Numbered from the stretch's first letter, positions 48,644-58,036 are shown. The stretch: DNA of 64,000 nucleotides from Rhodanobacteraceae bacterium (GCA_024234055.1 JACKOW010000007.1:1-64000), one strand, 5' to 3'. Made by a program: numbers and translations. Notes: a model not told the origin generated them from the sequence alone.

Positions 48644-49968
48644 GGCGCCAGAGCCTGTTCGCGAATGTGTTGTGGACGGTTTTCGCTGGCATGTCGCTGG
48701 CGCTGGCATGCGCCGCCTGGCTGGCCTATGCGCTCGCATTGCGCCCCTTGGCTGAACGCAGCGCCGATGACCTTGCTGCGCTGCTGCTGCTTTCGGGCGA
48801 ACGCTACGCCGAGCTTCCTGCGGCAGAGCGCGCCGGATGGGCGACCGAATTGCGTCAGCAGAACCAGCTGGGGATCGCCGAAGTGACCCGCCCGCTCGAT
48901 GATGGGGTGCGTCATCATCCTTTTCTGAACTTGCTGCGCGAGGCCCTGCGCCTGCGCGTCGGCGCTGCACGCGTGCATGTCAGTGAGACTCTGCCGCAGC
49001 GCTTCCAGGTCGAGATTCTATTCGACCGGCAGTGGCTGCGTTTCGACTTCGGCAAGACACGCTTGCCGCAGCGTCCAGGTCGGGCCGTGCTGCTGGCGAT
49101 GTGCGCGATCTTGCTGCTCAGCCTGGCGACGGCCGCCCTGCTGGCGCGGCGGCTCAGTCGACCCGTGCGCGCCCTTGCCGTGGGCGCCCGCGAGATTGGC
49201 CGGGGCGGCGCGCCCGCATCCTCGCTGCCCAGTCGTATCGAAGAGTTGCATGCCCTGGACCAGGCGATACACACCATGGCGCAGCAGATCGCAGCGCAGC
49301 GCGAGCAGGAGCTGACCCTCATGGCAGGCATCTCGCACGATCTGCGCAGTCCGCTCGCAAGGTTGTCGATGGCGCTCGGCGTGCAGCCCGGCATTGACGA
49401 AGCGGCGCGCCGGCGCATGGAGTCCGACATCGCCGGGATGAACCGTCTGATTGGCGCACAGATGGAGCTGACCCGCGCGCGCCAGGCCGAACCGACTCAA
49501 CCGCTCGACTTGTGCGCGCTACTACAGGACGTCGCCGACGGCGCCGAGGCACAGCTCCCTGGCAGTGTGCGACTGCGACTGCACGCGAACGCCTGCGCTG
49601 CAACCCTGCCGCCATTGGCGCTGGAGCGGACGGTGGCAAACCTCGTTGCCAATGCACAGCTGCACGGCGGCGGCAAGCTGGATCTCGTCTGCCGTCGCTT
49701 GCGTGGTGTCCTCTGCATCGGCGTGCGCGACCGCGGCCCCGGCGTTCGAGCCGACCAGCGCGAGGCTATCTTCCGCCCCTTTCACCGCAGCGACCCAGCG
49801 CGCCAGCACTCCAGCGGCGGCAGTGGCCTGGGTCTTGCCATCGCCCGGCAGCTTGCATGCACTCATGGGTGGACCCTGGGCCTACGCCCCCGCCGCGGCG
49901 GCGGCAGCAGCTTTTGGCTATTGCTACCGCCGAAAGTCGCTCAGGGAATCTCTGAACCAGCGTCGTGA
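48640..49968 (+). CDS. EnvZ-like sensor histidine kinase
   Basis: A 442-residue membrane kinase. It begins at 48640, overlapping the regulator's stop by four bases. A first membrane segment lies at about 8-30, a periplasmic domain of about 115 residues follows, and the second membrane segment (about 150-172, A-V-L-L-A-M-C-A-I-L-L-L-S) leads to a HAMP-like linker. The H-box G-I-S-H-D-L-R-S-P-L-A-R gives H233, followed by an N-box (L-V-A-N-A-Q-L-H-G), D-R-G-P-G-V and G-S-G-L-G-L-A-I. The H-D-L-R-S/T-P-L-A-R form is that of EnvZ and relatives, which respond to osmolarity, pH or envelope signals. The stimulus here is not known. Confidence 0.92.
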   Translation: MRRQSLFANVLWTVFAGMSLALACAAWLAYALALRPLAERSADDLAALLLLSGERYAELPAAERAGWATELRQQNQLGIAEVTRPLDDGVRHHPFLNLLREALRLRVGAARVHVSETLPQRFQVEILFDRQWLRFDFGKTRLPQRPGRAVLLAMCAILLLSLATAALLARRLSRPVRALAVGAREIGRGGAPASSLPSRIEELHALDQAIHTMAQQIAAQREQELTLMAGISHDLRSPLARLSMALGVQPGIDEAARRRMESDIAGMNRLIGAQMELTRARQAEPTQPLDLCALLQDVADGAEAQLPGSVRLRLHANACAATLPPLALERTVANLVANAQLHGGGKLDLVCRRLRGVLCIGVRDRGPGVRADQREAIFRPFHRSDPARQHSSGGSGLGLAIARQLACTHGWTLGLRPRRGGGSSFWLLLPPKVAQGISEPAS

Positions 49969-49987
49969 GTCGCGTTGCGAATAGGGC

Positions 49988-51505
49988 TCAGGTAGCGCCG
50001 AACAGATCCAGCGAGCGGTAGTACTCGTCGCCGTACTGCAGGAAGTTGCGCGCTTCGCGTTGCAAGTCAGGCAATGCCGATGGAGTGGCCGTGGGCCCGG
50101 TGCTGATCTGCAGCACGTTTTCGGCATACGAGGCCAGTGTATCGGGATTGCTGTGCCCGTTCTGCTGGGCCGCGAGGAAGAGTTGGTCGTGATAGGCGAT
50201 GGCGACAGCTGCGGAATGTGCGGGCGATACAAAACCGGACAGGCGTTCGCCGGCATGCAGGCGTTTGAGCAAGGCCTTGTTCAGGGCATGCACGCGGCCT
50301 CGGGTTTCGACTTTCGGGGCCGTTGCCGGGCCGAGGTAACCGAGGCACAGCATCAGGTTAAGCGTTTCGCGGATGCTGGCCGGACTGGCGTTGGCCAGGG
50401 CAGGCAGTGCCCTCAGGGCAGCGATGGTTTGCGGGCCGCCGGCGAGTGCTGCCAGTAGCGCGTCGACCACATCATCCTCCAGGTGCAGGGCCGTGATCGG
50501 CGTGCGCACATGACGCGCACAGCTGGCGGGAGGGCGTTGCAGGGCGAGCAGGGTGGCGTCGTATTCCTGCTCGATCTCGGCGGCATTGAGTGTACGCGGG
50601 CTGCGCAGGTACACATCGCGGCGCAAGGGCGTTTGCATGGCGAAATCACGCAGCAGTTCGCGCATCCCTGAGTCTTCGGTGGCATCGATCACGGCGCGCA
50701 ACTCGGGCGGTAACGACCATTGTGGAAAGTTGGAAAACAGCTTGGCAGAGGCGGCAAATTGCAGGTCGGCGCGGCCCATGTCGGCGGCGACATCGGTGCA
50801 GTAGAAGGGTGTCCAGCCGCGGGGGGCAAATTCGTGCAGCAGATAGGCGTCGCTGGCGTTCGCGATCTCGCGCAGCGCGGTGCGCGCGCCGGGGTTGTTG
50901 GCAAAGAAGGCGGCGTCGGCGGCGTCCAGTTGCCTCAGCAGATCGCGTGCCGCGTGGAAGCCTTGCAGTGCGCTGCCGCGGCTTTGCCTTTGCGCGGCTT
51001 CGCTCATCAGGCGTTGCAGCGGCGCCTTGTGGGCCCAGCCAGGCATGCAGTTGTAGGACAGGTAGACCACGCCACCGGGTTTGAGCAAACGCGCGATCAG
51101 CGCAACGATGTGGGCGCGATTGTCCGCATTGACCCAAGAGTAGACGCCGTGCAGGACAATGAAGTCCATGGGCGGCAGATCGCGCCCGCGCAGTTGGGAA
51201 AAGCTGTCCTGCACGAGTTGCAAGTTGCTGAGTCCGGCCTGATCGGCAAGCGCTTGCGCGGCGGCCACATGCGCGGGCATGAAGTCATTGCCAAAGAATC
51301 GGCCCTGCGGGTGTGCGGCGGCCAGCATGTTGAGACCGAGGCCCTGACCGAAACCGAGTTCGAGATAGGTGAAATCACGGTCAGTGTTGGGCGCGGCCAG
51401 CCCGGCCTGCAGCAGTGCCAGACGCAGATGCGCGGGCGCCATTTCGGGGAAATGGTTCACGCTGTACGGCACCTCGGTGACGTAGCCGTCAGTCCAATCA
51501 TCCAT
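49988..51505 (-). CDS. SAM-dependent methyltransferase with methyltransferase regulatory domain
   Basis: A 505-residue protein from the ATG at 51505. The N-terminal half is a class I methyltransferase: Y-L-E-L-G-F-G-Q-G-L-G as SAM loop, G-N-D-F-M-P-A-H, F-I-V-L-H-G-V-Y-S-W and the long block L-L-K-P-G-G-V-V-Y-L-S-Y-N-C-M-P-G-W. The second half (about 220-400) matches the methyltransferase regulatory domain (PF10119 type), with F-A-P-R-G-W-T-P-F-Y and the conserved helices. Substrate is unknown. It lies downstream of the amidoligase gene on the same strand, with about 220 bp between. An upstream in-frame GTG/ATG at 51595 is possible but the domain begins after it. Confidence 0.82.
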   Translation of the reverse strand: MDDWTDGYVTEVPYSVNHFPEMAPAHLRLALLQAGLAAPNTDRDFTYLELGFGQGLGLNMLAAAHPQGRFFGNDFMPAHVAAAQALADQAGLSNLQLVQDSFSQLRGRDLPPMDFIVLHGVYSWVNADNRAHIVALIARLLKPGGVVYLSYNCMPGWAHKAPLQRLMSEAAQRQSRGSALQGFHAARDLLRQLDAADAAFFANNPGARTALREIANASDAYLLHEFAPRGWTPFYCTDVAADMGRADLQFAASAKLFSNFPQWSLPPELRAVIDATEDSGMRELLRDFAMQTPLRRDVYLRSPRTLNAAEIEQEYDATLLALQRPPASCARHVRTPITALHLEDDVVDALLAALAGGPQTIAALRALPALANASPASIRETLNLMLCLGYLGPATAPKVETRGRVHALNKALLKRLHAGERLSGFVSPAHSAAVAIAYHDQLFLAAQQNGHSNPDTLASYAENVLQISTGPTATPSALPDLQREARNFLQYGDEYYRSLDLFGAT

Positions 51506-51726
51506 GCTGATGGTGGTGTGATAGGCGTGGGGCGGCGATGGTGCCGATTTATCCACCGCCGAACAACCGGCAGGGCCTTTTCGGGGGCCGTGCAAGTCCG
51601 TGTTCGAGAGAGTGCTGGGGCACCCAGCCCGAGTAGCTTGCCGTGAACGTCGTTCTCGCGAGTATCGTCGTTCCCTCCGGCACCTTTCCCATGATCAGGA
51701 TGGTCTCGGAACTGTCCGGCTACGGG

Positions 51727-52860
51727 TCAGCGGTCCGAGCCATCGTCTTCGGCGTGGTCGGAGGCCGCCCTTGCCAGCCAGTAGTCCCGATGCGCCGCGC
51801 TCATCGGTATTCTCTCAAGCAGAGATGCCAGCGACAGCCCGGTCCACGAAGCCGGGTTCGCTGTCGAAGTCAGGTCCGTGCAATGGCGCAGCAGTGCCGC
51901 GAACAAGCCCGCGGCGAGCAGCACAGCCTCTGGATCCAGGTACGCCGGCAGTATTCGGACCTCGAAGGTGTGCAGGGACTCGCGGCCATAGGCGATGTTC
52001 TTCAGATTGAAATCGCAGTACTTGCTCAGCCCCAGGGTGCGCAGGCGGGCCTGCGCCTCGGGCCAGGGCAGGCTGCGGAAATCGATCGCATTGACGCATG
52101 ACAGCAGGGCACCGGGCCAAGTGCCGACACGCCGGAAGTGCGCGGGTGTCTTGCACAATCGACGCAATGCAGGTCCATGAGTCGACAACAGCAGCACCAG
52201 GTTTGCGATCGCCTCGGCGTTGCAGAGTGGCGCCGCGTCGAAATGCAGATGGGTGGCGCCTTCGCGGGGCACCGTGAACCCCAGACGCCTTGCAAGTTCC
52301 AGCAGCCGTGTCAGTGCGCGCGCCTGTCCTGCGCGCATCGGCGGCGTGATGAGCTCGCATCCACGCTCGCGCTCGCCAGGCAGCGGCGCCGCCAGCGCCA
52401 GCGGTGCCCCGGCGGGATCGATGAGGCGATAGACCCCATCGGGAACGGGCAGCAGTTCGGCCGCAAACACGGGCAGCACGGTTGCCAGCGCTTCTGGCAA
52501 TTGCGCGGCGGGATCGACATGCCGACCGATCAGACGCAGCAGCCTGGGATCATCGCTGAGGATCCGCCACCAGCCGGGCTTGGGGGCGGCGTGCCGATGC
52601 AAATCGTGTTGCAGCGTCAAATCATCGACGCAGCGAACGACCAGATTGCCCGCGGCATCGTAGACCTCAAAGCCTTGGGTGAGGTTCTCAAAGACCCCTT
52701 GAGCCCCGACCAGGCTGGGCTCTGTATCCTGGTGCCAGATGCTGCGAACGCGGCCTGCGCAGGCGTCCGCAAGCGCCCGCGCATAGTCGGCCCGGCTGCT
52801 GCCCGGCGGCGCGATCAGCTCGATCTCGACGCCGATTTGCCAATCGATATCAGCGCTCAC
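51727..52860 (-). CDS. Putative amidoligase (carboxylate-amine ligase superfamily)
   Basis: A 377-residue member of the amidoligase family (PF12224 type), related to glutamate-cysteine ligase and glutamine synthetase. The N-terminus V-E-I-E-L-I-A-P-P-G carries the conserved Glu pair that binds ATP and metal. T-H-L-H-F-D-A near residue 210 and an R-F/E-V-R-I-L-P segment near 310 (T-F-E-V-R-I-L-P) complete the ligand set of the fold. Members form amide bonds in unknown peptide- or cell-wall-type products and often sit with methyltransferases and peptidases. Here a secreted repeat protein lies 26 bp upstream and may be in the same operon. Reaction and substrates are inference. Confidence 0.8.
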   Translation of the reverse strand: MSADIDWQIGVEIELIAPPGSSRADYARALADACAGRVRSIWHQDTEPSLVGAQGVFENLTQGFEVYDAAGNLVVRCVDDLTLQHDLHRHAAPKPGWWRILSDDPRLLRLIGRHVDPAAQLPEALATVLPVFAAELLPVPDGVYRLIDPAGAPLALAAPLPGERERGCELITPPMRAGQARALTRLLELARRLGFTVPREGATHLHFDAAPLCNAEAIANLVLLLSTHGPALRRLCKTPAHFRRVGTWPGALLSCVNAIDFRSLPWPEAQARLRTLGLSKYCDFNLKNIAYGRESLHTFEVRILPAYLDPEAVLLAAGLFAALLRHCTDLTSTANPASWTGLSLASLLERIPMSAAHRDYWLARAASDHAEDDGSDR

Positions 52861-52886
52861 GATGGCGGTGGCGCAAGAGCCTTGAC

Positions 52887-53336
52887 TCAGCGTCCGGGCG
52901 GGCCGTCGTCGTAATAGACGCCCGGGGGCGCATATCGCGCATCCCCAATTTTCACCTTGGCCAGCAGCGTTTCCCCGCGCGACGCTTTTTTGGTCAGTCC
53001 CGCTTTCGCCTCGTCCACGCTGATTTTCCAGTACTTGGCCAGGACTTCGGCGTCGTCATAGGTGAACTCGGTGTCGGCGAAGCTGCACTGCAACCCGTTG
53101 CTGCGGGCCTGATTGGCTTCCTGCATCAGGATATCGTCGTCGCCCCAGCCGAGCTTGCGACCGATCCTGCCCTTCGCGTCCTCGGTGGCTTCACCCCAGT
53201 ACTGCCCCAGGACGACGGCGTCGCAATAGGTGTACACACTCCCCAGGAATCGATCGAAGTCCTCGTCCGCAAGCGCCGCTGGGATAGTGGCTGCCTGAAA
53301 CAATGCGACTCCGACCGTTGCTGTCAGCTTCTTCAT
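52887..53336 (-). CDS. Secreted protein with two internal D-A-x-V-L repeats
   Basis: A 149-residue protein starting at the ATG at 53336 with a signal peptide (about 1-23, ending A-L-A). It carries two copies of one unit: D-A-V-V-L-G-Q-Y-W-G with E-D-A-K-G-R-I-G, and D-A-E-V-L-A-K-Y-W-K with D-E-A-K-A-G-L. Each is about 27 residues, joined by a short linker, and a D-D-G-P-P-G-R tail ends the protein. No known family recognised. The unit could be a small helical hairpin. It ends 26 bp before the amidoligase start, so the two are likely cotranscribed. Confidence 0.65.
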   Translation of the reverse strand: MKKLTATVGVALFQAATIPAALADEDFDRFLGSVYTYCDAVVLGQYWGEATEDAKGRIGRKLGWGDDDILMQEANQARSNGLQCSFADTEFTYDDAEVLAKYWKISVDEAKAGLTKKASRGETLLAKVKIGDARYAPPGVYYDDGPPGR

Positions 53337-53488
53337 GCGACGGACCCCCGCGATGGTGCGCAAAGACCAGCATAACCCTGAACAAGGGCGCCAACCAAGC
53401 AGCCCGCATGCGGGCAGGGACAGCGCAGCCCAACTTCGTTGACGCCGCAGAGTCCCCGCCGTTGGGGTTCGCTGCGCTCACCGCCAAC

Positions 53489-54499
53489 CTATTCTTGACC
53501 AGAGTCGGGAATGCGCGTGAATCGGGCGCGGGCGCCGGGGTAGTCGACGTCGACCACAAACCAGCGCAGCAGCGAACCGCCGAGGGCGCCCTCTACTTTT
53601 CGGTCCATGAAACTGGACATGTACTCGTGAAAATTGGAGTCCGCGCGGCGGGTGAACCACACCGGGCCGACCGTATGTCCGGCGATGCTGACTGCTGGCA
53701 CCTCGATCATCGCTGCCCCCGCGGCCGCGCCGCTGCGCACATCGGCATTCTCGACCACCTGCCAATCGGGATGCTTCTGGCGCCAGTCATCGAACACGCT
53801 GGCGACGATGAAACTGGTGCCGCATTCGCCAGCTCCCTTCATGCCGATGGCTTGCGCCGCCTCGGCGGAGGCCGAGATGGTGGCGCCGGTGTCGAACAAG
53901 AAGGGCAGCTCAACGCCGTCGACCGTCGCCACGATGCTGGGGAAGCTGGCCTTGCGCCGACCGGATTCGTCCGTGGGGAAGCCAAGTGGAACGACGTGCG
54001 GGTCCCGGGCATCGATCGGCGTTGCCTCTACCCAGAGCTGGCCGCTCGCGTAGTCGAAGGTCCAGCGGCGACCGGCGAACCAATCCTGCCCGAGCATGCC
54101 GTCGCCGAAACCTGCGGGCGGATCGCCGGGCATCACGTAGAGCCTGCCCCGGGCGGGCCCGCTGCGCGGATCGCTGTCCGCATCCAGTGCCGGAATTCCC
54201 TTCCCGGCGGCAAAGTCGGGCAGTGCGGCGAAGCGCATCGGCTTGTCGTTCTCGGTCAAGGTCACCACATCCAGATCCAGACGCTGGACGGCCGCTTCCG
54301 ACAGCCACAGGCCACCACCGGTATCGGTGTACAGCCGCAGCTTTGCGCCATCGGCGGTCTTGGGCTCGACGAAGAAACGGTCGCAGCGAAATTCGACCGG
54401 CAGCGACACCGGCTTTGCGAGAGCTGCGCTCGCGTAGCCACCCACCATCCCCAGGCCAAGGCTGGCCAACACAGACGCGAGAGCAAATCGTCCGCTCAT
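53489..54499 (-). CDS. Secreted double-domain aspartyl protease-like protein
   Basis: A 336-residue protein with an N-terminal signal (about 1-28). Two aspartyl-protease motifs are present: Y-T-D-T-G-G-G (D59) and L-F-D-T-G-A-T (D203). Each is followed by the typical hydrophobic-hydrophobic-Gly segment: G-M-L-G-Q-D-W-F near 135 and A-L-G-G-S-L-L near 305. Retropepsins have one such motif and dimerise, so this looks like a tandem with two half-sites in one chain, as in pepsin-type enzymes. Substrates unknown. It lies about 150 bp upstream of the repeat-protein gene and may belong to the same transcription unit. The first motif reads D-T-G-G, an acceptable variant. Confidence 0.8.
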   Translation of the reverse strand: MSGRFALASVLASLGLGMVGGYASAALAKPVSLPVEFRCDRFFVEPKTADGAKLRLYTDTGGGLWLSEAAVQRLDLDVVTLTENDKPMRFAALPDFAAGKGIPALDADSDPRSGPARGRLYVMPGDPPAGFGDGMLGQDWFAGRRWTFDYASGQLWVEATPIDARDPHVVPLGFPTDESGRRKASFPSIVATVDGVELPFLFDTGATISASAEAAQAIGMKGAGECGTSFIVASVFDDWRQKHPDWQVVENADVRSGAAAGAAMIEVPAVSIAGHTVGPVWFTRRADSNFHEYMSSFMDRKVEGALGGSLLRWFVVDVDYPGARARFTRIPDSGQE

Positions 54500-54718
54500 C
54501 CCTGAGACTCCTTCATGCTGGAAGTCGCAAGTCTCGGATTGGTCATCCGAATCAGGCGAGTGCCGGTAGTCCTACGCGGAAGGGCAGCGATGCTCAAGCT
54601 CGGCAGCGGGCGAAAGCAGACGCTCGTCTGATGGATCAACCCGAGACCTGCCCGTATTTCAAAAGGCTGACCCCTGAAATCCAGATTCGACGGATGATTG
54701 GCTCAGCCGGCGTTTCGC

Positions 54719-54961
54719 TCAGCGCGTGCGCAGTTTCTGGCTGAGTTCGTCAAGGCGCTGGCGCATGACATCGTCGACTTCCTGCGGTTGGATGCGCTTG
54801 ATGATGCTGCTCAACACCCGAACCTCGTCCGGATCAAAGACACCGTCGCGCTCGGCGATGGCTACGAGCTTGCCCAGTTCCTCGGCGTCCAGCTTGCCAT
54901 CGTTGGCAAAGCACTGAATGGATTCGAAGGCGATCTGGATATGGTCGCGTCTGGTGCTCAT
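54719..54961 (-). CDS. Small TerB-like helical protein
   Basis: An 80-residue helical, charged protein: residues D-H-I-Q-I-A-F-E-S-I-Q-C-F-A-N-D-G-K-L-D followed by E-L-G-K-L-V-A-I-A-E-R-D-G-V-F-D. The D-G-K-L-D/E-R-D-G-V-F-D spacing resembles the TerB-type fold. The homologous part begins at the ATG at 54961, with GGGAAG before it. An in-frame ATG at 55048, overlapping the previous stop as ATGA, would add 29 residues, and the two starts cannot be separated by sequence. Function unknown. It is downstream of the FAD dehydrogenase gene and probably cotranscribed. Confidence 0.6.
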   Translation of the reverse strand: MSTRRDHIQIAFESIQCFANDGKLDAEELGKLVAIAERDGVFDPDEVRVLSSIIKRIQPQEVDDVMRQRLDELSQKLRTR

Positions 54962-55044
54962 GATGGCTTCCCGTGCTTCTTGACGAATTGTTGCGTGAAG
55001 CATTGTCGCAATACGCGCCATTGGCAAGTCCGCTCGAATCTGAT

Positions 55045-56643
55045 TCATGGTTCCCCGACCATCGCCAGCGCCACTGCCTGTGCCACTTCGATGCCATCGA
55101 TGGCGGCGGAATAGATGCCGCCGGCGTAGCTGGCGCCTTCACCGGCCGGGTAGAGGCCGCGGGTGTTGATGCTCTGGAAGTCGGCGCCGCGCTTGATGCG
55201 GATGGGCGAGGAGGTGCGGGTTTCGACGCCGGTCAGCAGCGCATCGGCCATGGCGAAACCCTTGATCTGCCGGTCCATGGCCGGGATCGCCTCGCGCAGG
55301 GCTTCGATGGCGTAATCGGGCAGGGCGCTGTCGATTTCGCCCAAACGCACTCCGGGGGTGTACGAAGGCAGCACGCTGCCGAATTCGGTGGACGGGCGTC
55401 GGGCCAGGAAGTCGCCGACGCGTTGACCCGGCGCCGAATAGTCGCCGCCACCCAGTTCGAAGGCCCTGCGCTCCCACTGGCGCTGGAATTCGATGCCGGC
55501 CAGCGGACCGCCGGGATAGTCCTCAGGACTGATGGCGACCACCAGTCCGGCATTGGCGTTGCGCTCATTACGCGAGTACTGGCTCATGCCGTTGGTGACC
55601 ACCTGGCCGACTTCGGAGGTGGCGGCGACCACGGTGCCACCGGGGCACATGCAGAAGCTGTAGACCGCGCGACCATTGCTGCAGTGATGAACCAACTTGT
55701 AATCCGCCGCACCGAGCAGCGGGTGACCGGCCTGTGGGCCGAATCGAGCCTGGTCGATCAGCGATTGTGGATGCTCGATGCGCACGCCGATCGAGAACGG
55801 TTTGGCTTCGATGTAGACCCCGCGCGCGTGCAGCATCTGGAAGGTGTCTCGGGCGCTGTGACCGACCGCCAGGATCACGTGTTCGGCAGCCAGTTCCTCA
55901 CCCGAGGCAAGTCGCACGCCGCGCAGTTGCCCCGCTTCGATCAATACATCTTCAACCCGCTGTCCGAAACGGATCTCGCCCCCCAGGGCTTCAATGCCGG
56001 CGCGCATCTTTTCGATCATGCTGACCAGTCGGAAGGTGCCGATATGCGGCTTGCTGACGTAGAGGATCTCCTCGGGCGCGCCGGCCAGCACGAACTCTTC
56101 CAGTACCTTGCGCCCGTAGTGCTGCGGGTCCTTGATCTGACTGTAGAGCTTGCCGTCGGAGAAGGTGCCGGCGCCGCCCTCGCCGAACTGCACATTGGAT
56201 TCGGGGTCGAGCTTGTGTGCGCGCCACAAGCCGAAGGTGTCCTTGGTGCGCTCGCGCACCGCCTTGCCACGCTCGAGCACGATCGGCCGGAATCCCATCT
56301 GCGCCAGGATCAGTGCCGCGAACAGACCGCAGGGCCCGAAGCCGATGATCACCGGGCGTTGTTTCAGCGTGTCCGGTGCCCTGGTAACGAAGCGATAGCG
56401 CATGTCCGGGCTCGGGACGACGTGTTTCGGCGCCCGCGCAAGCACCGATGATTCGTCGCGCAGTTCGACGTCTACGGTGTAGATCAGCAGGATCGCGCCG
56501 CGCTTGCGGGCATCGTAGCTGCGCTTGTAGACCGAAAATCCCAGCAGATCGGCGTCGGCGATCGCCAATCGCTCCAGTATGGCCGCCCTGAGTGCCGCCT
56601 CTGAATGATCCAGAGGCAGCTTGAGTTCTGTCAGTCGCAACAT
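55045..56643 (-). CDS. FAD-dependent dehydrogenase (COG2509 type)
   Basis: A 532-residue flavoprotein. The first 90 residues form a basic N-terminal domain, then a Rossmann FAD motif P-V-I-I-G-F-G-P-C-G-L-F-A-A, the E-R-G-K-x-V-R-E-R-T block, and F-G-E-G-G-A-G-T-F-S-D-G-K-L, the signature of the COG2509 family. Later blocks are C-M-C-P-G-G-T-V-V-A and the C-terminal Y-P-A-G-E-G-A-S-Y-A-G-G-I, the second dinucleotide site. These proteins are widespread and have no defined substrate. The end overlaps a start codon as ATGA. Confidence 0.88.
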   Translation of the reverse strand: MLRLTELKLPLDHSEAALRAAILERLAIADADLLGFSVYKRSYDARKRGAILLIYTVDVELRDESSVLARAPKHVVPSPDMRYRFVTRAPDTLKQRPVIIGFGPCGLFAALILAQMGFRPIVLERGKAVRERTKDTFGLWRAHKLDPESNVQFGEGGAGTFSDGKLYSQIKDPQHYGRKVLEEFVLAGAPEEILYVSKPHIGTFRLVSMIEKMRAGIEALGGEIRFGQRVEDVLIEAGQLRGVRLASGEELAAEHVILAVGHSARDTFQMLHARGVYIEAKPFSIGVRIEHPQSLIDQARFGPQAGHPLLGAADYKLVHHCSNGRAVYSFCMCPGGTVVAATSEVGQVVTNGMSQYSRNERNANAGLVVAISPEDYPGGPLAGIEFQRQWERRAFELGGGDYSAPGQRVGDFLARRPSTEFGSVLPSYTPGVRLGEIDSALPDYAIEALREAIPAMDRQIKGFAMADALLTGVETRTSSPIRIKRGADFQSINTRGLYPAGEGASYAGGIYSAAIDGIEVAQAVALAMVGEP

Positions 56644-56837
56644 GATCTGGCCGGAATATCAGAATAGGCGGATGCTCGGCCAGCGTACTCGATGGTGCAA
56701 GCCAAAGCGGAGCACCAAGCCTCGCCACAGACTTTCCCATGACATGGGCAGGTCTATCTTCAACCTTCACATTTGTGTAAATCATGCCCGCACGCTGCGA
56801 GCCGCTTGAGCCGCGCCGATTCCTTTGGAGACCTTCC

Positions 56838-58022
56838 ATGAGCAGACAGCTACTGACTACGGCCCTTGCCGGCCTTCTTCTGGCGTCCTGTGGCAACGCC
56901 ACGCCACCGCAGGCTGTGGCCGCGCCCGCGCCCGTTGCTAGCCCGAGCCCGGCAACCGCGCCGGGCGACAGCGCTGCCACAACCGAGTATTCGAGTTTCG
57001 TCGCCACGGACATGGGGCGATTCAACGAGCCCTGGGCGATGACCTTTCTGCCAGACGGCCGGCTGCTGGTAACCGAAAAGCAGGGCGTGCTCAAGCTGCA
57101 CGCGCTCGACGGCGCCACGCTTGAGATCGGCGGCGTGCCGACAGTCGCCTATGGTGGCCAGGGCGGGCTCGGGGACGTGGTGGCGCATCCGAAGTTTGCC
57201 GACAACGGTCTGATCTATCTCAGCTATGTCGAAGCCGGCGAGGGCGATACCTTCGGTGCCGTGGTGGTGCGGGCCAAGCTCGTCACCCATGACACGGGAG
57301 GAACGCTGGAGAATGTCGAGCGCATCTGGGAGCAGACGCCAAAGATGAGCGGTCGTGGTCATTTCGGACACCGCATTGCCTTTGCACCCAATGGCGATCT
57401 CTACATCAGCTCGGGTGAGCGGCAGCACTTCGATCCGGCCCAGGACATGAGCGGCAACCTGGGCAAGATCGTGCGCCTGAACGACGACGGCAGCGTTCCC
57501 ACCGACAATCCCTTTGCCGAGCAGGGCGGTGTGGCCGCGCAAGTGTGGTCGCTGGGTCATCGTAATCCGCTCGGTCTGGCTTTCGATCCCGCCGGTCAGT
57601 TGTGGAACATCGAGATGGGACCCAAGGGCGGCGATGAGCTCAATCGCGTGGTGCGCGGCGCCAACTATGGTTATCCGATCGTCTCCAACGGTGATCACTA
57701 CGACGGCCGTGACATCCCCGATCATGACACCCGCCCGGAATTCTCGGCGCCAGCGATCAGCTGGACCCCGGTGATCTCGCCTGGCGATGTCATCTTCTAC
57801 ACCGGCAACCAATTCCCCGCCTGGAATGGCAACGCGCTGGCGGCAGGCCTGTCATCGAAATCGCTGGTGCGGATCCAGATCGACGGAGAATCGGCGCGCG
57901 AAGTGGAGCGCTTCGACATGGGCCAGCGCATCCGCGAAGTCGAGCAGGGGCCCGATGGTGCGATCTATCTGCTGGAAGACGGTGCGAACGCGCGACTGCT
58001 GAAGCTGACGCCGAAGGTCTGA
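56838..58022 (+). CDS. PQQ-dependent sugar dehydrogenase-like (Asd/YliI) lipoprotein
   Basis: A 394-residue protein. From the ATG at 56838 (GGAG 8 bases upstream) it begins with a lipoprotein signal (L-L-L-A-S-C), a Pro/Ala-rich linker, and the six-bladed beta-propeller of soluble aldose sugar dehydrogenases. Conserved blocks: N-E-P-W-A-M-T-F-L-P-D-G-R, G-L-G-D-V-V-A-H-P, G-H-F-G-H-R-I-A-F, W-S-L-G-H-R-N-P-L-G-L, E-M-G-P-K-G-G-D-E-L-N and Y-G-Y-P. These place it in the PQQ-dependent sugar dehydrogenase family. It needs PQQ and calcium for oxidation of aldoses in the periplasm, if active. A copy of the 103-bp-type repeat follows it. Confidence 0.9.
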   Translation: MSRQLLTTALAGLLLASCGNATPPQAVAAPAPVASPSPATAPGDSAATTEYSSFVATDMGRFNEPWAMTFLPDGRLLVTEKQGVLKLHALDGATLEIGGVPTVAYGGQGGLGDVVAHPKFADNGLIYLSYVEAGEGDTFGAVVVRAKLVTHDTGGTLENVERIWEQTPKMSGRGHFGHRIAFAPNGDLYISSGERQHFDPAQDMSGNLGKIVRLNDDGSVPTDNPFAEQGGVAAQVWSLGHRNPLGLAFDPAGQLWNIEMGPKGGDELNRVVRGANYGYPIVSNGDHYDGRDIPDHDTRPEFSAPAISWTPVISPGDVIFYTGNQFPAWNGNALAAGLSSKSLVRIQIDGESAREVERFDMGQRIREVEQGPDGAIYLLEDGANARLLKLTPKV

Positions 58023-58036
58023 ATCGGGTAGACGCT

